Shown: positions 33,965-42,940, numbered from the stretch's first letter. The stretch: DNA of 64,000 nucleotides from JBBQZO01 sp038207625 (GCA_038207625.1 JBBQZO010000004.1:124001-188000); one strand, 5' to 3'. A program made the numbers and translations. Notes: generated by a model not told the origin, from the letters alone.

Positions 33965-34921
33965 CTATTTTTTCTCGCGCACCGGTATCGGCGCGTTGCA
34001 CAGCTCGATGTAGCCGGCCGCTACCTTGGTCCACGGACCGCCGCGGTTGCGCTGCGCCTCTACCGCAGCCTTGTAGCTGGTGCTGTCGCTGCGCATCACT
34101 TCCAACTTGCTGCGCTCGGCCTCGGGCACGTCGGCCGCCAGCTTGATCGAGGCGATCTTCACATACTGCTCCGGCTTGTCGTAGAACCCCATCGGGGCCG
34201 CGCCGCGCGGCAGCGTCGACAGCAGCGGCATGCCCGCCACCACGCGTCCGAACAGCGTCACGTTGCGGTCCAGCTGGCGCGGCGCGTGGCCGGTCACCAC
34301 ATACAGGTCGGTGCCGCTGCCGCTGTCGGCGTCGTCGCCGCGGCCAGCGCCCAGCATGCCGTAGCAATGGGTCAGCCAGGCGCGTCCATGCTGCGGATCA
34401 TGGGCCGACGGGAAACCGTTCGAATGGCCCACCTGCGGCGCGTAACCGTCACGGTCGGGCATGCGCACGAAGGCCGTGTCGTTGTTGATCGGCACGGTGA
34501 ATTCTTCTTTTAACGTGGCCTTGGCGGTCTTGATCGGGCGCGGGTTTTTTTCATCCGGGTCGCCCCACTGGGCCACGTAATTGTCCTGCGAGCGCAGCAT
34601 CGACAGGCCGTCGAAATAGTGTTCGCGCACCAGCGCCTTGACGTTGGCCACATGGTTGGGTGCGAACGCGGGTGCCAGCTCAATCACCACGCGCCCGCCG
34701 GGCAACTCCATATATAGCGTGTTGTCCGGGTCCAGCGCGCGCCATTCGGTGTTCTTGGAGGCGGCGATCACGTCCGCCAGCGAGGCCTTGGGGGCCAGCC
34801 GCTTGGCTGGCGCAGGCATCGACGGCGATGCCTCGGCAGCGTGCGCGGTGCCCATCGCCACGGCGATACAGCAAGCTACGGCCGCGTGCGGCCAGGGGGT
34901 GAAAGTGCGGAACAGTTGCAT
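33965..34921 (-). CDS. Exported cyclophilin-type peptidyl-prolyl isomerase
   Basis: A 318-residue protein with a signal peptide (AAVACCIAVAMGTAHA) and a cyclophilin domain from about residue 60: TLYMELPGGRVVIELAP, HVANVKALVREHYFDG, and VTLFGRVVAGM. The central loop with GMLGAGRGDDADSGSGTDLY is longer than in PpiA/B, as in a group of larger periplasmic isomerases of Proteobacteria. AGGAG precedes ATG 34921. Catalytic arginine is shifted (FDGLSMLRSQDNYVAQWGDP), so activity may be altered. Confidence 0.8.
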   Translation of the reverse strand: MQLFRTFTPWPHAAVACCIAVAMGTAHAAEASPSMPAPAKRLAPKASLADVIAASKNTEWRALDPDNTLYMELPGGRVVIELAPAFAPNHVANVKALVREHYFDGLSMLRSQDNYVAQWGDPDEKNPRPIKTAKATLKEEFTVPINNDTAFVRMPDRDGYAPQVGHSNGFPSAHDPQHGRAWLTHCYGMLGAGRGDDADSGSGTDLYVVTGHAPRQLDRNVTLFGRVVAGMPLLSTLPRGAAPMGFYDKPEQYVKIASIKLAADVPEAERSKLEVMRSDSTSYKAAVEAQRNRGGPWTKVAAGYIELCNAPIPVREKK

Positions 34922-35122
34922 CGCCGGTCTCCTGATGAGGTTGCGCGCCATCGCCGCGTGGCGCGTCGTGCGGCGATTGTAATCTGAAAGATGGACGTTT
35001 AGGAAACTGAAGACCGGTCTGCCACGGCGCATTCCCGTACGCCAACACGGGCAAATTCGCGCCACGGCCACTACGCCTAGGGGGTGCGATGGTATGATGC
35101 TCGGCTACCCTTTAGGATACCT

Positions 35123-35767
35123 ATGGATTTGATGCAATTTCTCGACATGATCGTTCATGTCGACAAAAGTCTTGGCACGTTGATCGCGCAATATGGCACC
35201 TATGTGTATGTCGTGTTGTTCGCGATCATCTTCTGCGAGACCGGTCTGGTCGTGCTGTTTTTCTTTCCGGGCGACACCTTGCTGTTCATTGCCGGCGCCT
35301 TTTGCGCCACCGGAGAAATGAATCTGATGTTGCTGGCAGCCTTGCTGGTGACGGCGGCCGTGACCGGCAGCACACTGAACTACTGGATTGGCGAGCTGAT
35401 CGGGCACCGGGTGTTCACCCACGACTACCGTTGGATCAACAAGCGCGCACTGCGCCAGACCCACGAATTTTTCGAGAAGCACGGCGGCAAGACCATCGTG
35501 CTGGCGCGCTTCGTGCCGGTGGTGCGCACCTTCGCGCCGTTTGTGGCGGGCGTGTCGGACATGACCCACACCACGTTCCAGCTCTACAACATCACCGGCG
35601 CGCTGCTGTGGGTGTTCAGTCTGGTGACGGGTGGCTACTTCTTCGGCAATATCCCCGTGGTGCGTGAGCACTTGACGGCCATCGTGCTGTTCGGCGTGGG
35701 CGTGGCGGTTGTGCCGCTGACGCTGGGCGCGCTGTGGAAACTGGGGCGGCGTGTGTTGAGCCGCTAA
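35123..35767 (+). CDS. DedA-family membrane protein
   Basis: A 214-residue polytopic membrane protein. ETGLVVLFFFPGDTLLFIAG and the later YWIGELIGHRVF and RFVPVVRTFAPFVAGV are the DedA signature motifs (acidic residue in helix 1, re-entrant loop and arginine motif). DedA proteins act in undecaprenyl- or lipid-carrier flipping and membrane homeostasis. AGGA precedes ATG 35123. Divergent from the cyclophilin gene. Confidence 0.93.
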   Translation: MDLMQFLDMIVHVDKSLGTLIAQYGTYVYVVLFAIIFCETGLVVLFFFPGDTLLFIAGAFCATGEMNLMLLAALLVTAAVTGSTLNYWIGELIGHRVFTHDYRWINKRALRQTHEFFEKHGGKTIVLARFVPVVRTFAPFVAGVSDMTHTTFQLYNITGALLWVFSLVTGGYFFGNIPVVREHLTAIVLFGVGVAVVPLTLGALWKLGRRVLSR

Positions 35768-35873
35768 AGGGCGCCGCGCGGGCGGCCACTATTCGCATCG
35801 ATGTTGCCGCCGCGACTCAAGTTGACCCCGATTGCGCCGTAAACCAGTAGGTAATTCACCTTTCTGGAACTCC

Positions 35874-36935
35874 ATGCGCAACCTGATCGCCCTGCTCGCT
35901 TGTCTTCTCGCCCTGTCGACGGCGAGCGCGAACGATCCGCCGGCGGCCGGACACGGCGCCGCCGAGCCCGCGAAAGCGAGCGCCGAAGCGTCCAAGCCGG
36001 CCGCCGAGCACGGCGCCGCGCCGGCCGGCGAACACGGCGGCGCGCCGGCGCTGCCGTCCATCAAACCGAAACTGAAACTGTCGGCCGACGCCCAGCGCGC
36101 CAGCGACGAGCAGGCCGAGGCCGAGCTGTCGGCCAAGATCGCCACGCGCCTGGCGGCGCTGCGCGCCAACCAGGCAGCGCGCATCGCCGCCGCCGCGCGG
36201 GTGCGCAAGGCCGCCGTCGCCAAGGCCGCCTTGCCGGTGCCCCCGCCCCCGCCTGCGCACGGCACCCACTGGTCCTACGAGGGCGAGCTGGGGCCCGCCA
36301 ACTGGAGCAAGATCAACGTCGACTGGGCCAAATGCGGCACCGGCAACCGCCAGTCGCCGATCGACATCCGTGACGGCATGAAAGTGGAGCTCGAACAGTT
36401 TTCAGTCGACTACAAACCGTCCGAGTTCAGCGTCACCGATAACGGCCACACGGTGCAGGTCACGCTGGTGGGCGGCAACTACATCACCGTCGCCGGTCGC
36501 ATGTACGAACTGCTGCAGTTCCATTTCCACCGGCCGTCCGAGGAGCGCATCAACGGCAAGGGTTTCGAGATGGTGGTGCATCTGGTGCACCGGGACGCCG
36601 AAGGCAAGCTGGCGGTGGTGGCGGTGCTGCTGGAACGGGGCAAGGCGCTCAATGTGATGCAAACGGTGTGGAACAATCTGCCGTTGGAAAAACAGGACAC
36701 GGTGACGCCAACGACGCTGCTCGACCCGAGCGAACTGCTGCCGGCGCGGCGCGAGTATTTCACCTACATGGGTTCACTGACGACGCCGCCATGCAGCGAA
36801 GGCGTGCTGTGGCTGGTGATGAAGCAACCGATGCAAGCGACGCCGGCGCAGATGGCGCTGTTCTCGCGTCTGTATCCGCTCAACGCGCGCCCGATCCAGG
36901 CCAGCTCGGGTCGCATGATCAAAGAATCGAACTAG
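35874..36935 (+). CDS. Periplasmic alpha-type carbonic anhydrase with long linker
   Basis: A 353-residue exported protein: signal peptide (MRNLIALLACLLALSTASA), an Ala/Pro/Glu-rich linker with a helical segment (about 25-130), then an alpha carbonic anhydrase domain starting HWSYEGELGPANW. Zinc ligands are the two His of FHFHRP and that of VHLVHRD; SLTTPPCSEGVLW and NARPIQ complete the fold. It interconverts CO2 and bicarbonate in the periplasm. The domain is standard; the long linker is unusual and may span the periplasm or bind another protein. Confidence 0.92.
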   Translation: MRNLIALLACLLALSTASANDPPAAGHGAAEPAKASAEASKPAAEHGAAPAGEHGGAPALPSIKPKLKLSADAQRASDEQAEAELSAKIATRLAALRANQAARIAAAARVRKAAVAKAALPVPPPPPAHGTHWSYEGELGPANWSKINVDWAKCGTGNRQSPIDIRDGMKVELEQFSVDYKPSEFSVTDNGHTVQVTLVGGNYITVAGRMYELLQFHFHRPSEERINGKGFEMVVHLVHRDAEGKLAVVAVLLERGKALNVMQTVWNNLPLEKQDTVTPTTLLDPSELLPARREYFTYMGSLTTPPCSEGVLWLVMKQPMQATPAQMALFSRLYPLNARPIQASSGRMIKESN

Positions 36936-36951
36936 CCCGCCCGCTGTTGCA

Positions 36952-37061
36952 AAACAAATGGGGTCAGAGTCGAATTGTTTTGAAACATTGCAAAACAATT
37001 CGACTCGGACCCCATTTGTTTGAAATATTGCAGAATAATTCGACTCTGACCCTATTTGTTT
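36952..37061. repeat. REP/BIME-like inverted repeat cluster
   Basis: The arm at 36952-36982 (core GGGGTCAGAGTCGAATT) and the arm at 36991-37021 are reverse complements over 31 bp with one mismatch, around an 8-nt loop. A third, more diverged copy in the second orientation follows at 37031-37061 (core AATTCGACTCTGACCC). Sequences with GGGGTCAGAGTCGAATT are known from REP elements and edges of RAYT-type transposase genes. It sits between convergent genes and would also fold as a strong terminator in both directions. Confidence 0.85.
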
Positions 37062-37092
37062 GGAATAGTGCGAAGTGATCCGACGAAGCCCG

Positions 37093-37947
37093 TCAGGCGG
37101 CCTCGATGCGGTGCCAGCCGCGCCAGTGCGCGCCGGCCGCCAGTTCAATCGCTTCGATCAGCGCCGCTTCGATGCACACGAAGTGCGTGTATTCGTCGTC
37201 GCCCAGGTCGGTCATCGCCAGCGCGTCCTGCGCACCGGGATTCCAGCCGACGGCGTCGGTAAAGCCCGTCTGCGTCAGGCGCAAACGCGTGTCGCCCGTA
37301 TGCACCGTCAGTGCACCCGGCACGTCGACGTAGAGACGGTCGCGCTTGACACTGAAATCGAGCTGCGCTTCGCTTTGCGCCAGCGGCCCCGTGTGCTGCG
37401 TGCTGGCGTCGGTGTAGTGCACGCCCTGCAAGCCGTCCACCCGCACCGCGTCCAGTTGCGCGACGCGCAGATAGCTGTGCAGTGCGCCGGAAAAACTGCA
37501 GCTTGATGCGCCCGTGTTCTGTACGTCGAGCGTGATCTCAACGCCGGCGCCGGCCAGCGCGATGCGCAGGCGCAGCGTGCACTGTTGCGGCCATTGCGCT
37601 GCCATCGCCGCCGGCAGGTCGCCATGGGCCAGTTCGAGCGTGGCAAACGCGCCAACGGCGTCGATGCCGCTATCGACCAGGCGCCAGTTGCACAGGCGCG
37701 CATAGCCATGCCGCGGGCCGCTGCCGCGCAGGCCAAATTGGGGAAAGATCACCGGCACGCCGCCGCGAATGGCGGCGCTGCCGTCGAGCGCCGAACGGCG
37801 GCTCACGAACAGGCGCTCTTGCCCGTCGGCGCTGCGCCACGACACCAGCTGGGCGCCGTACAGAGTCACAGTGGCCTGCGCACCGTCGGGCGCGCTGATG
37901 CGCAGCGCCGGCAGTTGGCCATATTCGGTCATCGTGATCACGCTCAT
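37093..37947 (-). CDS. D-hexose-6-phosphate mutarotase (YeaD-like)
   Basis: A 284-residue aldose-1-epimerase-fold protein. GGVPVIFPQFG, GPRHGYARLCNW and SFSGALHSYLRV are the YeaD/Ymr099c-type motifs, with the catalytic histidines in RHGYAR and ALHSYL and a glutamate near CIEAAL. It equilibrates the anomers of sugar 6-phosphates. The start codon is followed by MSVITMTEY; an alternative start at the second Met is possible. Convergent with the carbonic anhydrase gene across the repeat. Confidence 0.9.
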   Translation of the reverse strand: MSVITMTEYGQLPALRISAPDGAQATVTLYGAQLVSWRSADGQERLFVSRRSALDGSAAIRGGVPVIFPQFGLRGSGPRHGYARLCNWRLVDSGIDAVGAFATLELAHGDLPAAMAAQWPQQCTLRLRIALAGAGVEITLDVQNTGASSCSFSGALHSYLRVAQLDAVRVDGLQGVHYTDASTQHTGPLAQSEAQLDFSVKRDRLYVDVPGALTVHTGDTRLRLTQTGFTDAVGWNPGAQDALAMTDLGDDEYTHFVCIEAALIEAIELAAGAHWRGWHRIEAA

Positions 37948-37980
37948 CGTTACATTCTTTGCAAAGGCGATAGGGGAGGG

Positions 37981-39351
37981 TCAGCCCACGCGGCCCTTGG
38001 CCAGCGGAGGATTTTTCGCAAAATAGTGCTTGATGCCCTTGACGATCGCGTCGGCCAGCTGGTCCTGGTAGGCGTTGTCGGTCAGCTTGGCTTCTTCCTC
38101 GGGATTCGAGATGAACGCCGTCTCGATCAGGATCGACGGAATGTCGGGCGCCTTCAATACGGCGAAACCGGCTTGCTCGACCGAGCCCTTGTGCAGCCGG
38201 TTGATGCCGCCGATTTCGCCCAGCACGGCCTTGCCCAGTTTCAGGCTGTCGCTGATCTGGGCCGTCGTCGACAGGTCGAACAGGACGCTGGCGAGCTGCT
38301 TGTCGTGACTCTTGCCAATGTTCACGCCGCCGATCGAATCGGCCAGGTTCTCGTTGGTGGCCAGCCAGCGCGCCGCCGACGAGCTGGCGCCCTTTTCGGA
38401 GAGCACGAACACGGACGAGCCGCGCGCCGATTTTTCGACGAAGGCGTCGGCGTGGATCGACACGAACAGGTCGGCCTGCACTTTGCGCGCCTTTTCTACG
38501 CGCACCTGCAGCGGCACGAAATAGTCGGCGTCGCGGGTGAGCATGACGCGCATATTGGCCTGCTCTTCGATCTTGAACTTGAGCCGCTTGGCGATCGCCA
38601 GCACGATGTCCTTCTCGCGGCTGCCGCCGGCGCCGGACGCGCCCGGGTCCTCGCCGCCGTGGCCAGGATCGAGCGCGATGGTAATCATGCGCAGCACTTT
38701 TTGCCCTTTCGGGTCGAGCTTGGGTTCGATTTTGTCGGGCACCGCCTCGGGCACCGGCAGTGCGGCCATCGGCGCGTCAGGCTTGGGCGGCGCGACCGAA
38801 GCGGGCAGCGCCGGCGTGCCGGCCTGGGTGGCCGCGTTCTCGCGCGACCAGTCGCCTTTTTCGATCAGCGCGGCGATCGGATCGGCCGGCTTGACGGGAT
38901 ACAGGTCGAAGATCAGCCGGTGTTTGTAGACACCCACCGGTGCGAGCGTAAACACCTGCGGCGTGACTTCCTCCTTCAGGTCGAACACCAGGCGCACCAC
39001 GCTGGGACGGTTCTGCCCGACCCGCACTTGTTTGATGTACGGGTCGCCCGATTGAATCTTGGCGACCAGTCCCTTGAGCGTGGGATTGAGCTCCAGCCCT
39101 TCGATGTCGACCACCATCCGTTCCGGATTCTTGACGATGAAGTGGGTCACTTTGAGGTTGCTGTCGCTCTCGAGCGTGACGCGGCTGTAGTCGTCGGCCG
39201 GCCAGACCCGCACTGCGAGGATCTGCGCGGCCAGCGCGGGCAGCGGCGCGCACACCGACAATAGCAGCGTGGCGCCGGCCTTGAGGACGGTGCGGCGGCG
39301 CGCGGACGCGGCGCTCAAAGGTTGGGTGCGAATTTGAGGCGTGAGAGGCAT
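37981..39351 (-). CDS. amiC: N-acetylmuramoyl-L-alanine amidase AmiC-type
   Basis: A 456-residue periplasmic amidase with a twin-arginine-like signal (SARRRTVLKAGATLLLSV), an AMIN septal-targeting domain (about 45-150), a Pro/Ala-rich linker and an Amidase_3 catalytic domain: ALDPGHGGEDPGA and ETAFISNPEEE carry zinc ligands and the catalytic glutamate. It splits peptidoglycan during cell separation. It overlaps tsaE by 37 nt and is translated from within that gene, the usual tsaE-amiC arrangement. Confidence 0.94.
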   Translation of the reverse strand: MPLTPQIRTQPLSAASARRRTVLKAGATLLLSVCAPLPALAAQILAVRVWPADDYSRVTLESDSNLKVTHFIVKNPERMVVDIEGLELNPTLKGLVAKIQSGDPYIKQVRVGQNRPSVVRLVFDLKEEVTPQVFTLAPVGVYKHRLIFDLYPVKPADPIAALIEKGDWSRENAATQAGTPALPASVAPPKPDAPMAALPVPEAVPDKIEPKLDPKGQKVLRMITIALDPGHGGEDPGASGAGGSREKDIVLAIAKRLKFKIEEQANMRVMLTRDADYFVPLQVRVEKARKVQADLFVSIHADAFVEKSARGSSVFVLSEKGASSSAARWLATNENLADSIGGVNIGKSHDKQLASVLFDLSTTAQISDSLKLGKAVLGEIGGINRLHKGSVEQAGFAVLKAPDIPSILIETAFISNPEEEAKLTDNAYQDQLADAIVKGIKHYFAKNPPLAKGRVG

Positions 39352-39800
39352 AGCGAGCCAGAGTCGGACAACGGCTGCAATTCTACATCACGACCTTGTC
39401 CCGCGACGCGCAGGAACACGTTCAAATCGGGTGGGGGCAGCACCGGTGCGCCCTTTTCGGGCCATTCGACGATGCAGATGTTGACGCCGTCGAAATCTTC
39501 GCGAAATCCGGCGTCCAGAAACTCCTCGGCGCTGCCCATCCGGTACAGGTCGTAATGGATCACGTTGACACTGCGCCCGGCCAGCGTGATGGCGTACGGT
39601 TCTGACAAGGTGTAGGTCGGACTCTTGACGTGGCCGACGTGGCCGGCCGCGTGCAGCATGGCGCGCGTGAGCGCCGTTTTGCCCGCGCCCAGGTCGCCGT
39701 GCAGGTGGATGACCAGGCCAGGTGCGAGCGCGCGCGCGAGCGCCGCGCCCAGTGCCGCGGTGCCGGCTTCGTCGTGGAGGTGGGCTGTGAAATGCTGCAT
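39315..39800 (-). CDS. tsaE: tRNA threonylcarbamoyladenosine biosynthesis ATPase TsaE
   Basis: A 161-residue TsaE with Walker A GDLGAGKTALTRAM, the VKSPTYTLSEPY switch region and VIHYDLYRMGSAEE. It is the ATPase partner of TsaB-TsaD in making t6A37 of tRNA. It overlaps the start of amiC by 37 nt. Divergent from queG across 82 bp. Confidence 0.95.
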   Translation of the reverse strand: MQHFTAHLHDEAGTAALGAALARALAPGLVIHLHGDLGAGKTALTRAMLHAAGHVGHVKSPTYTLSEPYAITLAGRSVNVIHYDLYRMGSAEEFLDAGFREDFDGVNICIVEWPEKGAPVLPPPDLNVFLRVAGQGRDVELQPLSDSGSLCLSRLKFAPNL

Positions 39801-39882
39801 CGAATAGAATGTGACCTTGAGTTCATTTGCGTGCGCGGGCCTGCCCTGCGCGTATCGCCGCTATTGTAATCCGGTCCCTCCT

Positions 39883-40974
39883 ATGCCTGCACCACAATCC
39901 GATCTGGCCCAGCTGGCGCGCTCCATCAAGCAGTGGGGGCGCGAGCTCGGTTTTGCCGACCTGCGCATCACCGATGTCGATCTGTCCGCCGCCGAACCCG
40001 GTTTGCAGGCGTGGTTGGACGCGGGCCGGCACGGCGACATGGACTACATGGCCAGCCACGGCATGAAGCGCGCCCGCCCAGCCGAGCTGGTGCCGGGCAC
40101 GGTGCGGGTGATCAGCGCGCGCATGGATTATCTGCCGGCGGCCAGCGGGGCCGACTGGCGCAAGCGCGAGACGGCGCGCCTGGCCGAGCCAGGTGCCGCC
40201 GTCATCTCGCTGTATGCGCGCGGGCGCGACTATCACAAGGTGCTGCGCCAGCGCCTGCAGCAGCTGGCCGAGAAAATCCGCGCCGAGACTGGTGCGCTGG
40301 GCTTTCGGGTGTTCACCGATTCGGCGCCCGTGATGGAATTGCCACTGGCCGAAAAGGCCGGCATCGGCTGGCGCGGCAAGCACACGCTGATGCTCAACCG
40401 CGAGGCGGGCTCGATGTTCTTTCTCGGCGAGATCCTGGTCGATATTCCATTGCCGGTCGACGAGCCGGTGACAAACCACTGCGGCGCGTGCCAGTCCTGC
40501 ATCACCGTGTGCCCGACCCAGGCCATCCTGGCGCCGGGCCGGCTCGATGCGCGCCGCTGCATCGCCTACCTGACCATCGAACTGAAGACCAGCATTCCGG
40601 AAGAGCTGCGCCCGCTGATCGGCAACCGGGTGTACGGCTGCGACGACTGCCAGACCGTCTGCCCGTGGAACAAATACGCCCAACGCGCGGCCGTGCCCGA
40701 CTTCGACGAGCGCAACGGCCTTGGACAGGCCAGCATGATCGAGTTGTTCGGCTGGAGCGAGGACGAATTCGAACGCCGTTTCGAAGGCAGTCCGATCCGC
40801 CGGCTGGGACACGAGCGCTGGCTGCGCAACCTGGCCGTCGGGCTGGGCAACGCGGCCGAGCAGATCAAGGGCGACGCGGCCACGCTGGACGCGCTGCGCG
40901 CGCGCGCCGCGCACCCGTCGGCGCTGGTGCGCGAGCATGTCGCGTGGGCACTGGCACGCCACGGCGCCAACTGA
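39883..40974 (+). CDS. queG: Epoxyqueuosine reductase
   Basis: A 363-residue cobalamin-dependent enzyme with two 4Fe-4S motifs, CGACQSCITVCPTQAI and CDDCQTVCPWNK, and the C-terminal HEAT-like tail (RRLGHERWLRNLAVGLGN). It reduces epoxyqueuosine to queuosine in tRNA wobble modification. ATG 39883 is used; the longer reading frame upstream overlaps the divergent promoter and is not protein-like. Confidence 0.95.
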   Translation: MPAPQSDLAQLARSIKQWGRELGFADLRITDVDLSAAEPGLQAWLDAGRHGDMDYMASHGMKRARPAELVPGTVRVISARMDYLPAASGADWRKRETARLAEPGAAVISLYARGRDYHKVLRQRLQQLAEKIRAETGALGFRVFTDSAPVMELPLAEKAGIGWRGKHTLMLNREAGSMFFLGEILVDIPLPVDEPVTNHCGACQSCITVCPTQAILAPGRLDARRCIAYLTIELKTSIPEELRPLIGNRVYGCDDCQTVCPWNKYAQRAAVPDFDERNGLGQASMIELFGWSEDEFERRFEGSPIRRLGHERWLRNLAVGLGNAAEQIKGDAATLDALRARAAHPSALVREHVAWALARHGAN

Positions 40975-41075
40975 GCACGCCGGCCCGGCGGAAACCTGCG
41001 GCGTCCCGGCGCCACTTGCGCCGCAATATGCGCCGTGCGCATCGACTTGCCGGCTTCGCCCGCGAGTTTCGGTGC

Positions 41076-41114
41076 GGTTGACATGGTTGACATCGACGCG
41101 TGATGGTGTACACT
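41076..41114 (+). promoter_or_regulatory. Promoter and possible operator of the RES toxin-antitoxin operon
   Basis: TTGACA at 41087-41092 and TACACT at 41109-41114 are 16 bp apart, a sigma-70 promoter about 25 bp before the antitoxin. The -35 lies in a tandem duplication of GGTTGACAT (41076-41093), and the 8-bp palindrome GTGTACAC (41106-41113) covers the -10, a good place for antitoxin autorepression. Confidence 0.6.
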
Positions 41115-41138
41115 TCTGATAGCCGATAGGAGGGCGCC

Positions 41139-41864
41139 ATGTCAGCCACAAACACGAAAAAGAACCATGCTCAGCACAACGCGGCAGTCAAGGCCTGGCG
41201 CAGCGGCCGCGCCGACCTGCACGGCGACGCTGCCAGATCGTTATCGATCGCCGGGGTCAGCGAACTGACCAACCTGGGGCACGGTTACCTGATCATCAAG
41301 GTCGATGGCAAGTGCCTGCCCGGCATGGGCCACACGCTGGGCGACGTGGCCCAGCCGGCGCACGACGAGGCGGTGCCGACGATACCGCTCAGTCAGGTCA
41401 AGCGCCTGCTGGCGCAATGTGCGGCGCAACCGGCCGGCGCCGCTGTGCCGGCCGCCGTGGTCGACCCGGACAATCAAGCTTTCATGGACAACATGAACCG
41501 CGAAGCGATGCAGGCGCGCGCCAGGCTGGTCGCCGACGGCGTGTTGCTGACGTCGGCGCAGTTGTGCGAACGGCTGCACATCAGCCGCCAGGCCGTCAGC
41601 AAGGCGATCAAGGAATTTCGCCTGTTTGCGCTGGCCGGTCCGTCCGGCCGGCAGTTGTATCCCGCGTTTTTCACCGACATGGACAGCGACCGGCGCGTGC
41701 TCGAACGTGTGTCGCAGGAATTGGGCGATCTGCCGGGACCGAGCAAATGGCAGTTTTTCACCACCGCCAAGGCGTCCTTGCGCGGCCAGACGCCATTGAG
41801 CGCGCTCAAACAGGGGCAGGTCGAGCCGGTGCTGGCCGCCGCCGCCGGCTTCCGGGAGCGCTAG
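41139..41864 (+). CDS. Xre/MbcA/ParS-type antitoxin with extra N-terminal region
   Basis: A 241-residue protein upstream of a RES toxin. Residues ~125-165 form a helix-turn-helix (LTSAQLCERLHISRQAVSKA), and the C-terminus (PSKWQFFTTAKASLRGQTPL, then SALKQGQVEPVLAAAAGF) matches the toxin-binding DUF2384 tail. The first ~100 residues (VSELTNLGHGYLIIKVDGKC and following) are not a recognised antitoxin part. GGAGG precedes ATG 41139. It should bind the RES enzyme and repress the operon through GTGTACAC or nearby repeats. Confidence 0.75.
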   Translation: MSATNTKKNHAQHNAAVKAWRSGRADLHGDAARSLSIAGVSELTNLGHGYLIIKVDGKCLPGMGHTLGDVAQPAHDEAVPTIPLSQVKRLLAQCAAQPAGAAVPAAVVDPDNQAFMDNMNREAMQARARLVADGVLLTSAQLCERLHISRQAVSKAIKEFRLFALAGPSGRQLYPAFFTDMDSDRRVLERVSQELGDLPGPSKWQFFTTAKASLRGQTPLSALKQGQVEPVLAAAAGFRER

Positions 41865-41865
41865 A

Positions 41866-42477
41866 TTGGCGGTTTGCGAACTGGGACTACCTCCAAACAA
41901 CCTTGCGACCGACAAGCTGACGTTCAAACGTTGCCAACCATCGACGCTGTACAGAATTTCGCGCTACACCAGCGGCGAGCCGCACTTTGGCCGCACCGGC
42001 GCGAACCGTTTCGACGCGCCCGGCTGCCTCCACGGGGCTGCTGAATTTGGCGCCAGCTACCTTGGTTTTTCGCTGGCGGTGGCGCTGGCCGAATCGATAC
42101 TGCACGACGAAATGCCGGTCATGGGCGGTTTTCAGATCGCCCCGACGGTGTTCGAGAACAGCCACCTGATCCGCTTCGATGGCAAGCCGCTCAAGCTGGC
42201 CAACCTGACCGGGGCGGCCTTGAAGCGCTATGGCGGCACGGCCGACTTGTCCGGCACCAGCGACTATGCGACGACCCAGCAATGGTCGCTCGCCGTGCAT
42301 CGCAACCCCGGCAATTTTGACGGCTTCGTGTACATGTCGCGCCACCTCAATACCGGCATGGCGACGATCCTGTTCGATCGGGCGCGCCCGAAACTGCAGA
42401 TGACGACGGCCATGCCGCTGCTGCGCACACCCGGTTTTGCCGCCGCCGCAAAACTGTTCGGCATCGTCGGCATGTGA
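41866..42477 (+). CDS. RES-domain toxin
   Basis: A 203-residue RES protein, expected to cleave NAD+ in the RES-Xre toxin family. The conserved Arg, Tyr and Glu are placed in LYRISRYTSGEPHFGRTGAN and GASYLGFSLAVALAESILHD, and the C-terminus has the usual DRARPKLQ. It starts with TTG at 41866, one base after the antitoxin stop codon, with GGGAG 7 nt upstream: translationally coupled and weakly initiated, as expected for a toxin. Confidence 0.85.
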   Translation: MAVCELGLPPNNLATDKLTFKRCQPSTLYRISRYTSGEPHFGRTGANRFDAPGCLHGAAEFGASYLGFSLAVALAESILHDEMPVMGGFQIAPTVFENSHLIRFDGKPLKLANLTGAALKRYGGTADLSGTSDYATTQQWSLAVHRNPGNFDGFVYMSRHLNTGMATILFDRARPKLQMTTAMPLLRTPGFAAAAKLFGIVGM

Positions 42478-42501
42478 TGCGGGTTTTGGCGCCGGTTCGC
42501 C

Positions 42502-42537
42502 CGATTGACCCTGTCGACCCGATCGACCCTGTCAACC
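42502..42537. repeat. Two-copy 18-bp tandem repeat
   Basis: CGATTGACCCTGTCGACC (42502-42519) is followed by CGATCGACCCTGTCAACC (42520-42537), differing at two positions, in the gap between the RES toxin and the convergent DUF3052-like gene. Its ends also read TTGAC...GTCAA. No function is evident. Confidence 0.7.
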
Positions 42538-42556
42538 CGAGCAAGCTGACGGCAGC

Positions 42557-42940
42557 CTAAGCGGGCGGCGTGCGTTTCAGGCGCAGGGCGGACCAGTTGC
42601 TGTCGAGCGCAATCAGGGCGACGCTGGTCATGCCGCGTTCGCTCGCGTAGCGGCGCAAAATGTCGCGGTGAATATCCGTCTTGGTGGACGCCGTGCCTTT
42701 CAGATAGGCGATCCACAGCGCGCCGTTCTCGGCCAGGCGCGCCGCGGCGGGCGCGAAATACAGCTCCAGCTGCGCGCGGTCGGCGGCAAACATCAGCACC
42801 ACGTCAGCGGCAGCACTGCCGCCATCGATCAGCTGTGCCGGCAGTTGCGCGACGATGTCCGGCTGCGCCTGGCCATTGAACAGCGCCAGCGCGCTGGCAT
42901 GTTTGAGGAACATTTTCTCGGCGATGCTTTTTTCGCTCAT
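42557..42940 (-). CDS. DUF3052-like protein
   Basis: A 127-residue protein with the DUF3052 pattern: IAEKMFLKHASALALFNGQA at the start, ADVVLMFAADRAQLELY in the middle and GALWIAYLKGTASTKTDIHR, ending in SNWSALRLKR. Function is unknown; in some Actinobacteria it is a cell-division or stress protein. It is the gene after the dctS-dctR pair on the minus strand, 49 bp downstream of dctR. Confidence 0.8.
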   Translation of the reverse strand: MSEKSIAEKMFLKHASALALFNGQAQPDIVAQLPAQLIDGGSAAADVVLMFAADRAQLELYFAPAAARLAENGALWIAYLKGTASTKTDIHRDILRRYASERGMTSVALIALDSNWSALRLKRTPPA

